Positions 48,901 to 60,900 of a stretch of 64,000 bases of DNA are shown here, piece after piece. Source of the stretch: Bombyx mori (taxonomy: Eukaryota; Arthropoda; Insecta; Lepidoptera; Bombycidae); the NCBI RefSeq assembly GCF_030269925.1, contig NC_085107.1, positions 19,222,001 to 19,286,000 on the forward strand, read 5' to 3'. Under the pieces are notes generated by a model that ran no database searches, was not told the origin of the DNA, and was given only the letters and a program-made list of their open reading frames with translations. A program made the position numbers and the translations under genes. The stretch's first letter is position 1. Every line of letters begins with the position of its first letter.

Positions 48901-51900
48901 GCTAGCTTAAATTGATGTTAAATGATTTAAAATAATATATATCCATTGAAGTTTTGGTATAAAATTTGTGTCGCACTCTTGAGTGTTGACGTCATTGTAC
49001 AAAAAATGATTTGTCCTTCCGGCATGCAATTAAAAGTACTTTAAAAATATTTCTTTCATTGATATCCATCTATCCTTCGTCTGCTATTTTATTCTTACTT
49101 GATTTAGGTTTTATTTGGTTACATTATATTATTTAATTTAATATAAAAAACACATCAACATATATACATTTTTGTTAATATTGCATCATAAACCTTATTG
49201 GCTTATTGAACTCGAACGACATCGCCAATTTCATTTGACAAGAAGTAAGACTTGAAAAAAAAAAACAAAATAAAAGTTATTATAAAAAAATTGTTTTTTT
49301 TTATTGCTTAGATGGGTGGAACAGCCCACCTGCTGTTAAGTGGTTACTGAAGCCCATAGACATCTACAACGTAAATGTGCCACCAACCTTGAGATATAAT
49401 AAGTTCTAAGGTCTCAGTATGATTACAACGGCTGCCCCGCCCTTCAAGCCGAAACGCATTACTGCTTGACGGCAGAAATAGGCGGGGTGGTGGTACCTAC
49501 CCGCGCGGAGACACAAGAGGTCCTACCACCAGTAAAAATTATTATATTTGAATTAAATACATAATAATTTTGTTTATTAAATTGAACTATTTTTTTATAT
49601 AGAGTGGGTAGTGACGAGTGGACAGCCGGCGTTCTGGGAGGCAGGGTGCTCGAAGCCCGCGAACCAAGCAATGCCAAAGAGGACAATCATTTCCTATCAA
49701 TAACTGTCACACAAGCGCAGTAAGTAAAAAAAATCTGTTGATCAGCCAGCCGCGTAGATGTTCATCTTGGAATAAGCAAATAAATATAGGAACCTACGTA
49801 TAAGATCGTGTATTTGTAAATATTCATTAGTATGTGGCGACTCACTTATCCGCCACTACATTGAAACATACCACTACTTGGGCAACCGCCTTACAATTTC
49901 GACAAAATCGCTGTCACTTGTGTATTGAAGTCATCATCCGCTATTGTTGTTAAAACACGTTCGGAGATACTTTGGTAGTGCATCGACAATCTTGGAAACT
50001 CCGGCAGTACACTTTCGATACGTCTGCCGTGCTGTGCGCTATTGTTCACTTAGCTTTATTAATATAATCTAGTAAATCTATTAATATAATCTAGTAAAGT
50101 TAATATTGGACCTATATTGTACCTTAATCCTACCTTATATACAATATACGTTAAATAAACGACATAACAATATACATTCTCCCTGTGTTATCTATTCTTT
50201 GTGTCAGTGCCTAAACAAAGTTAGTTGAAGCAGCTTAACTACTACTGCTCTTACAAGTATTATACATATTTTGACTGATGATTCCTTTGCAGAATATCAA
50301 ATCTACCTTCCAGCTGGAGAGAAGAACTTCATCCGAAATTACTCGAAAACAAAACAGTTAGTAGTGTTTTTTTTTTTACTCTGTGAATTAGTATGGTATT
50401 TTATATTTAATCACTAAAAAATAGTTATTTACCAATCAATAATATATATGTACTACCCGTACTGGCCCGCTTCGCTGGGCATTTAAAATTAACATTATTA
50501 TTTATTGTCATTATAATTAAGGAGTCTAACACTCATATAATTATTAGTACTATCCATTAAGTGCATGTATTTTCTACATGAAGACCAAGTTTCAAGTCAA
50601 TCGGATGCATGGTTCAGTAGTTATAACGGAACCTCCGTAAAAACTACTGTAGATTTATATATTAGTATAGATACTGTAGAATTTAATGTTGTGTTGTGTG
50701 TCCAGAGCACTGACACGATGTGGGAACTATACGCAACCCTGGCGCCTTTAGAAGTGGTTCTGCAGCCGACCGTCGTGGATCACATCATAGCCCTCGTGCA
50801 CGAGATGGCGTCTCGATCGTTCTGTCCCCAACAGGTCCAACCAGAGGCCAGGTTCGTATACCATTTACTGTGCTCTTTTTCGTACACGGCATGTGATATT
50901 TTTGAAGAATTAAATATATTTAAAAAAAATGGAGCTTAGGAAATATTACTCTACCCACCATATTGTGTAAAAAGGTTTTTTTAAGCTTTAACCATCGGCG
51001 TAGACTAAAATAAGTTACTGAATCAAAAAGTTTTGAATCATTTTCTACGAAACTCATTCGTACGCGGGTATTTTATATAGAGTGATGTGGCAATATCTCT
51101 GGTGAAGCATGGTCGGTATTCACTAGTCATAAAAACATATTGTTTCTTATTTTAACAGCGCTCCCACCGTGTGGCAGTGGCCGTTCTGCTACATAACCGC
51201 TGGTGGATTGAGGCTTTTGCTGACTTGTGACGAAGAGGACACGGGACTCGATGACACGTTTATGTTTGTTGTAAGTGTAAATATATATAATAAATAATTT
51301 CCGGGAACCGCTCTCGTCGATCCCGTCGCTTGTGATGAAGGGCTCGGCGAGTAAATTAATCCACAGACACAGCCCAATGAGTTTCTCGCCTATGATTGGG
51401 TCAATGCTAAATATTATCCAAACAAATAGTGAAGCATATAATCGTAATATTTATGATGGCATTTAATCAATAATATAAAAAAATTTAATTCAAAACGCTT
51501 TTACATTTTATTAATGGTAAGACGTATTTTGAGTCGGCACAATTAAATACCACCACCCTAACTATTTCTGCCGTGAAGCAGTAATGCGTTTCGGTTTGAA
51601 GGATGGGGCAGCCGTCATAACTATACTGAGACCTTAGAACTCATGTCTCAAGGTAGATGGCGGCATTTACGTTCTAGATGTCTATGGACTCCGGTAACCA
51701 ATTTACACCAGGTGGGCCGTGAGCTCGTTCACCCACATAAGTAATAAATAAAAATGACAACTTGTAGGATCGCTGGGCTATTCTTCTTAGATTCATTAAA
51801 TGATGTTTGCATACGTAACTGTTTTAAAGACTAACATATAATCCATTCGGATTATTTTCATTTATTAAAATAAACTACACAGTCTGACTCTGTGTAAATG

Positions 51901-54900
51901 GCAAATATTGTCAAAATTGTTTGCATTAAATAAACAGTTTTTAAATTTTTATCATCATTTACATTTTACTTTCAGATCGGAAAGATTTCGGTCAATCCAC
52001 ATCCCGAAAATCCTATTTGCAGGTATTGTAATGTATAACAAACACTATTTGATAACTATAAGTTGAAATATAAATGATCGCTTCACATTTACACCTTAGT
52101 GTTGTGTGTTAATATGTGGTGTTTCAAATAAACTTTGCCGCTTCCGATCAGCCACTGGCAGAATTTTGTACATTATGGATTATCGCCCTGTTTGTATGGC
52201 CATATAAGTAGCTGCAAGCTTCATCGACCTGCAATTGAGTGCTTACAATAACCTATGTAATTGCTAAAATTATTCTAATAACGATGACATTTTTTTTGTT
52301 GCTCAGATGGGTGGACGAGCTCACAGCCCACCTGGTGTTATGTGGTTACCGGAGCCCATAGACATAATATACAACGTAAATGCCGCCACCCACCTAGTGA
52401 CATGAGTTGTAAGGTCTCAGTTTTAACAGTACATCGGCTGCTCCGACCTTCAAACCGAAGCGAATTACTGCTCACGGCTAAAATAGGCAAATTGGGGTTC
52501 CTACCCGTGTGGACTCGCAAGTCGTCTTACCATCAGTAATTACGCAAATTATAATTTTGCGGGTTTGATTTGTATTACACGATGTTATTTCCTCACCGTG
52601 GAAATCAATCGTGAACATTTGCTAAGTACGTATTTGATTGGAAAAAATTGATTCCCGTTGGCGGGATTCGAACACCGATACATCGCTGCATACGAATGCA
52701 TCCGACGTCTTATCTTTTAGGCCACGTTTTGTTGCTAGTTTTTAGTTCCATAGTTTTGTTTATAAATTCTCGATATACATTTGCACAAAGTTGTGTGAGT
52801 AAGTAAACGGTGTATGAGCAGGCGCGCGATCAACTCGACCTCGGACTCCGGTTGGGCGAACAACAGCGAGTACGAAGGTCGGCAGTACGAGGTCATAATC
52901 AAGAATGTCGCCATAAGATCGGCGCAGTTCAGGCAAATTGTCAACCAGGAGGTAAGGAAACCGTATAAAATGCGCCTTTGGTTTATTAGTCCAGAGAGAG
53001 CTTTCTTATATCATGATCGAGTCTGATTTCGCATCAATAGTTTTAAACAGAATTTATCTTTGAAAGGTGAGCGAAGCGGAGATCCTTAAGGGAACAGGTG
53101 GTGAAAATCCAGCCTTAAAATGGAGTCAACCCACTGTCGCTCCTGTTGTAACGCCAATACTACACGCGTGAGTATCTCTTATGTTATAACCCACTGAGTT
53201 TCTCGCCGGATCTTCTCAGTGAGTCGCGATTTCGATCCCGTGGTAGATTTTGCGAAACTCTGATCTTAATAGTATTTGGAATAGCCCGTTAAACTACCAA
53301 AGATTAAGTGGGGAAAAAAGCTGAATGTTTGACTTATTAATAACGAAATCGATACTAGTAATGCCATTATAAACAATATATACAATTCATATTGATCATA
53401 ATATATAGTCTGACCAAACTAACTCTACTTATCGATTATCTCACAGTGCATCTCTAATATCAAAATCGAATTTTTGGTATTAATTTGCATAATTTTTAAC
53501 AAGTTATGCCTTAAATTAACAATGTAATTAACGCCCAGTAAATTTATATAATAATTTGACTGTGTACATGGCTTTACCTATGACCTTGGCACTCTTAATG
53601 CACCAGTTTTAATGTCGAAGAATCTAGAGGGCTCTAGGGTAATGATTGCGCACGGGCGTTGCACCAGCTAGTGATACCTTTGACGGTCTAGATTAGAACG
53701 TTCTGAACGACTTCAAAGCGACGAGTATGGAAATATTTATTTTGTAATGATTAATAAGGACGACGTCGTAGTGGTAGAGCGTCTAGTGAAAAATACGGGT
53801 TGGCACCACAATCCTGCTTATTTCTATATTGAAACGGAAATACGTTCGGGTTTTAAGGATGCGACAACCCTATACCATTGAGATTTAGTCGTCACGTCTG
53901 AAGATAGATGGCGTTCATGTTATGTTGGCTCATGTAACCACCCGTTCACTTGGAACAATGATAATGTTACGCGCTGGAGTTCGAGATAAATAAAACTTTC
54001 ACCGAAGTACAAATTAAAACTATTTAACACTTAAAACACTTACAACACCTTATAATTCGTAATTCGCTTCTTCCGCGTCGCTTCAGGTGATCCGTTCGCT
54101 GTTTTGCTTCGAGTAGAGCCTATTACTAACTGATTTCGTGTCCTTTCTGCAAAGATTTTATAATCGATACGACATCTCTACAATTTTCGAAAACATTCCT
54201 GACAGATCGAGTAGTTTCGATATTTGCTTCCGCTATCATAGATGGCGTTGTACTTATCGAGCGCTCACGTCTTTTCATATTCCTTTCTGCTATTCGTCGA
54301 TAGATGGCATTACTCATACCGGCGTAACAATAAGAATTTTATATTGTAACGCAGACTCGACATCGGTTGCGTGCTAGCTCCGGCTCTGTACAATTCCGGC
54401 ACTCTGGTCTGCGGTCCGGCTGTCGAGGTGAACTTAGTATCGGATTGCGCAATAGAGTTGAGCGTTGACCAACTGGACTTATTGCGGCGCGTGATCGAAG
54501 ACATACGTGATTCTATTCAAGAGAGGTAAGTTACAGATTTCTGTAGTTTGAAAAATTCCGATTAAAATCTAAGTACCTTTTTTTAAGGGATTTTATGACC
54601 TGGTAACTAAGACCTTTAGGTCAAGTCTTATTTTAATTTATATTCTTATTTTTATGAAAAATTATAATATGGAGTGAAATGAAATGAAATGAAGATGATT
54701 AATTTGAGACATTAATCAACTGGGATGAAATTAAATGAAATGAGATGAGATGATATGGGATGAAATATAATCTCAGTAAAATGGTGGTCATTTACTGAAA
54801 AATTTTCAGTGGACTTTTTGGTAGATCCCGAGAAGGTACGTCCGGTGGCTTTGTTTCATTTTCCCACATTTGTGCACTTTCATAGATATTAAACAGTTAA

Positions 54901-57900
54901 TAAACCATCGTTATATAGCATTTAAACCTGAAGAAACTCTAAATAGACAAAATAAAACAAATCACACAACTTCACTCCTAGCGTTCTGCCGAAAAGTGTT
55001 TTTGTGTAGAGATTAGTTTCAAAGAACAGCTTAGTATCGATATAGATTATCCTTAATATTGTGCACTAAATTGACTATTTGCCACTTAATGAATTCACAT
55101 TGCAATCTTAACTAAGTATATTCTTACCAAAAAAAAAAACAGAAAGCAACAGTCGTCGTCGTGTTAATGACAGATGAGTTCTGATGACAATATAACAAAT
55201 AATATAAAAATAAGCAGACCGCAATTAATATTTTAATGAAATTAATAAATTGATTTTCAGTAACGAATTATCGTTGCAATTAAACGAAATGAAAGATCAC
55301 GTATGTCCGTATGCGACAGTCTTAGAGAGCGAACCGCAAGATTTGAACGCCACGTCCAGTGACACGAGTTTTAATGAAGGTATGGAATACCTGACACTGA
55401 TCGCATGCTTTATTTTTAAGTTTATAATATTGAAGAAACTTATAGTATTCTTTACCTTTAATTTGTAAAATCATTTCTAAATAAAAAAATTTTATTGCTT
55501 AGGTGTGTGGACGAGCTCACAGCCCACCTGATGTTAAGTGGTTACTGAAGCTCATAGACATCTACAACGTAAATGCGCCACCCACCTTGAGATATAAGTT
55601 CTAAGGTCTCAGTATAGTCACAACGGCTGCCCCACCCTTCAAACCGAAACGCATTATTGCTTCACGGCAGAAATAGGCAGGGCGGTGGTACCTACCCGTG
55701 CGGACTCACAAGAGGTCGTACCACCAGTAAAATTGTTGGTGCATGGTTTTGAAAGACTTTGTAAATATAATAAAAATTATTATTATTATTATTTTCTTAC
55801 AAAAGCTGATGGTTTTGAGGGACCATTTCAGCGTAACCTTAATAAGTTGGAGAACTCACGGGGTTCAAACCGGAGTGTTCCCAATGCTGGCCCTAGCAAG
55901 AGCAGTGCTTCATAGAATCTACTACCGGATCGGAAACGCGGTGGGCTGTGTCTGTGGGTCAATTTACGCAAGCGACGGGTTCGACGAGAACAATAACAAA
56001 TTATTATTACTTTTGTAATATCAATAGTATCGGCACAACAACATTAACATTATATTTGCAAGGAATATTATTGTTTGAAAATTCTATGGCCTGGTCACGA
56101 GTCCAGCCAAGTCTTATGTTCTGTTGTGATGCAAAATATGTCGATATTCATGTCTTATAGATATAATGAAATATCAAGAGTTCGCGAAGGCCGCCGCGGC
56201 GGACTCCGGCGTGGAGACGACATCGCATTCCACCTTCAAATCCGGCAGGTTGGTTGAGGAGCCGACCGTCATACCAAAGAAGTCCATATCCGTAGGTTTT
56301 GCTGAGCAGATGTGAGTTTACATGCAGCTACGTGTATTGATACATTCGTGATAATCAAAGACATTTTCGCTCAAAACTCATTTGTCTTCATTAACATTAC
56401 ATTTGCACTGTCGTCCGCATTAGATAGGAAGTATTAACAGAAGCACTGAAGAATCTCACCCAATTGCTTGAGCCATCAAGTTAGAATGAACTCTCTGCAT
56501 TTACCAAGAAAATCTTAAGGTAAAACAATTTCAGGCTGCACGGTTTTGACCTTGTTAATACCCTTAACTATGACAACTGCTCACTAAATACATGCTCATC
56601 TTCCATTTTTTGTGCAAACAAACGTATTCATAGGTGACTCACTTAATCTTTAAATTAACCTTAAAATCAAGAAACGCATGGCGAAAAAACGCAAATAGAT
56701 ATTCTATAAGAATAAATTAAAATGGAAGTTTGTTTTAAAATGATTGTGTTTATTTCAGAACGGACGCTTCGGACTTCCTCGAAGTGTACGTCACTATGGG
56801 CATAATAGAGCTGTCTCTTTACACGAAAGATAACTCCAGCCCGGAGGTCGTGGCGCTTCGTCCTCCCGTAGTCGAGAGAGTTGTAGAGCCCGTCCCACTC
56901 TTGGAGGTATATTACAAATCAATCAGCTTTGGACTATATGAATTTTACAGCAAATTTAAAAGAATCATTACGCGTTCTAAAGGTGATTTTTAATCGATTA
57001 TAAATAGTACCTGTCAATCTTGCTGGTAAATTTGAAAGAAAAGAGACTTGCAAAGTTATCACACATAGTTGAGTGTATTAGTGCTAAATTGCTCTGGATA
57101 GGTTAACAAGCTCTCGCCCCATGTGGTACAAAGCGGTTCTCGAATAAATATTGCAATGTGTATGCCGCTGCTTTTAAGACATGAGGTATAGAGCTACCCA
57201 TCTTTTAAACCAGAATACTAACTGCTTTATTAAATTACTCATACCTACATATTATGAAACTTTGCTTACTTCCTCCTAAATGGTTTATCAAACCAAAATT
57301 ATTTTCTAATTAATATTTCGTCAATTTATTCAGGTGATCATACATAATTCTCAAGAATCATCAAAACGCGACGAAGACGAGTCACCGGTGGCCAGCAAAA
57401 GCAACCCGGAGTCCGTGCCGAATATCGACGTCGGCACGCCCAAGCCGGAACACAATGTACGTTAACCTTCAATAATTATGGTACAATGATGTATATTAAA
57501 AAAATGGTGCTCATGTAACTTGTTACACATGAAAGAAGTGCAACTTCTTTTGCGGTGTATAGTATTGTGGTTTTCTTCATTTTTTCCGATTTCATAGAAC
57601 TGCACAAAGCGGAGACGGAGAATAGGGAATGCTGTGTATAAGATAAACGACCTAGCTAGTTTTGTCCTTTTCCTCTCTCCACGGTCGAGTCGTTCACGAG
57701 ACTCTCTATTCATTTTCTCTCTCCCTCTCTTCCTAAATTGTATATTTTCTCTCCAGCCATAACGAATCTGTCGCGAGTTAAATTTGACTCTAAACGTGCT
57801 TAAAGTAGTTTTACTTCAAATATCTGATTTAAATTGGAAATGCATACGTTTCTGATGTATCAGTTAAATTTCCGCACCATTACGTACAATATCGATTGTT

Positions 57901-60900
57901 TACAGGAAACTCTGCCATTAGCGAGGAAGTCCGAAGGGAATCTGCCTTTAATCCATTTGACGTTGCAACAACCTAATCTGTATTATTGGAGGAAGAAGAC
58001 ACAACGAAGCTTGCAGGTAGTCTTTTTATTGGTGGTAGGACCTCTTGTGAATCCGCGCGGGTAGGTACCACCACCCTGCCTATTTTTGCCATGAAGCAGT
58101 AATGCGTTTCGGTTTGAAGTGTGGGGCAGCCATTGTAACTATACTTGAAACCTTAAAACTTATATCTCAAGATGGGCAATTAAGCATCTACGTTATAGAT
58201 GTCTATGGGCTGCAGTAACCACCTAACACTATGTGAGCTGCGAGCTCGTCCACCCCTCTAAGCGATAAAAAAAGTTTGTCTTTGTACGGTAGTCCACAGT
58301 TGGCGCTGATTGATCGAACCATGCAGTTGTTACAATGACTTTTCAGAACAGAACCCATCTGCTTAAATTTGTTGTAAATACGACAGTCTTATGTCGGAAA
58401 CGTTTCCAGGTATCCCTCTTCGACTTGTGGTTGGGACTCGGCGTGGGCAAGAATGACAGTCATTGGAGTTTAGTCCTTCTGTCAACTGCAAAAGGCGCAG
58501 TTGATCCTGTGACGGACATACCGCCCGCATTGGCCACTATGAAGATACTAGTGCCATCTTCTGGTGAGCTCGGAGAGTTTTATCCGTCATTAGTTCTTGT
58601 TGTTTAATTTCAGTAACTTTGTTCAGAGATAACTTCTAACGATCAGTATTTATGATAAATATACCCCACATGCCATGAAATACCTATAAGACCAGCTTAT
58701 GTTACTACAGTACTGACATTGATAAATAAACAAGTATTTCAATCGTACAAAAGATGAATTTAGAATTTTATAAACCTCTAGTTTCGCGTTTGTGTTGAAT
58801 TTAAAATTTAAATAGATGTTAAGTGAGAAGTGTTAGAACTTGTATTACAATCCAGATAATTGTGAAATATTATAATACAAGATTTATGTAATGTAAATAT
58901 TATACCATTGTCTATGATTTAGGGAATAGTTGGCAATTTTATTGACTTTATTGATTGTACTTGGTATTACTACTTGGTATTATTTTTAATACGCTCTTAT
59001 TAGCTTCAGACGTATGTGTGTTAGTATGTAACGGAATCTTTGAACTTGATTTTGACCCCCTTCTAAACGTCGAATTAACTCGAAATTTGGTATACTTATT
59101 AAGGACGAAGACAATCCAATATTTAAAAAAAATAAGAAAAATATTGAAATTCATTTAAAAAATGAAAAATAAATAATAGTTTAATAAAAACTAATAAAAT
59201 ACGCTTTTATAGAAAATACAACTAAAATATAGAATATAAATTTTGATAAATTTGAATTAAAAATATTGTAAGAAAAAATGATTTTATTGTAAAAAAAAGC
59301 TTGGGGTGCATGGTATCGGTAGTCATAAATATTTTATGAACAGATATGAGTAGAAGGGTTATTTTGATAATGTCCTGAAAATCACCCCAGTTAGTTGGTT
59401 TTCTATAAAAGCGTGTTTTGTTAGTTTTTTAAACTATTATTTATTTAAACTTACAATTAGGGTCGTTTCAAATGCATAAATACTACTTTTACTAATACTA
59501 CTTTTAACCGATTTCGATTTTAAAAAAGAATTGATAAAGTTTTGCATACTTTTCTTTATTGTAGGTTACGTGAATTCGTCTTCTAGCTCGAATGCAAAGG
59601 GCTCTATAAGAATAGACGTCGAGAGACCGATTCGGCTGGACCTGTGCACGGATCGATTCAAACGTGTCAAAGGAATTATTAATCTCGTATGTTTATTTTA
59701 ATCTTAATTCGTATTCTCAGGTGATTGAGTCACTTGCAAGTTCAATAATATTTTGAAAAGAACCTATAAGAAGATGCACATTTATATATATATTTATACC
59801 TATTCAAGTTTTCGTTCAGTTCCCCTTCGACACAAGTTGATCAATGGCTGGTAATAGGTCTCACCAAAGGCTTGATAAAAATCCTGTAAATCCCACGACC
59901 CTTGTCGTTGATCCTTGTGAGAGCGCCCCCAGATTGTGCCTTTTGGTGCGTGATCACCACTCTTGAGTAAATTGCCGGTCGTTGTCCTTGTCGAACCCGT
60001 CGCTTGCGACGAAGGACTCGGCGAGTAAGTTAGCCTATAGACATAGTCCACTGAGTTTCTCGCCGGATCTTCTCAGGGGGTTGCGTTTCCGATTCGGTGG
60101 TAAATTCTGCGAAGCACTGCTCTTGCTAGGGTCAGTGTCAGCAACATCATTAGGTTTGAGCCCCGTGAGCTCACCTACTAGTTAAGGTTACGCTGATATG
60201 GTCTCTCTAGAGACTCTAGACCATCAGCTTAGGTAGGAGAAAAAAAGAGTAAATTTGTACTTTTCGTTAGGTATAGAATATAATAATAATTATTATGAAT
60301 GGGAACGAATTACGCACGGTTATCTGGCGCCTAATTAAGATTCCTTGTGTTATGGGTACCAGAGACTAACAAACAGTTGTATACGTTTAAATATATACAT
60401 AAATAGATAACAAGCACCCAGAAAAAGACTAAACAAACCTGTTTATCATACAACGTTTGCCCGGTGTGGGATTCGAACCCACGACCCTCGGCGCAACAGT
60501 CGGGGGTGCTAACTGCTACACCGCCGAGTCATTTAGTCAGTATATTTATATATGATTTTGTAAAACAAACTATAGTTTTTACGTAGTTTCTACAAATTTA
60601 ACTATACGAAGGTACGTAGTGCTGTTACTAGATATCGCAATGCATTTCGTATTTCGCAGATAAATAAACAAGTACCATATTCGCCCTCAAGACACAATGA
60701 AATTACAGCTGAAACTCCTCATTTGTACGGGCTCCGGCGGTTCTTTAGTGAGTATTTTATTAGGGCACTAACATTGTACGTTCTTGGATTGTTTCAAGAG
60801 CTTTATAAGTCTCCGATAGTCTTAAGACCTGAGATCGAATTCTCAATTGCATTAAATAATGACTGCCCCGCTCTTCAAACCGAAACGCATTACTGCTTCT

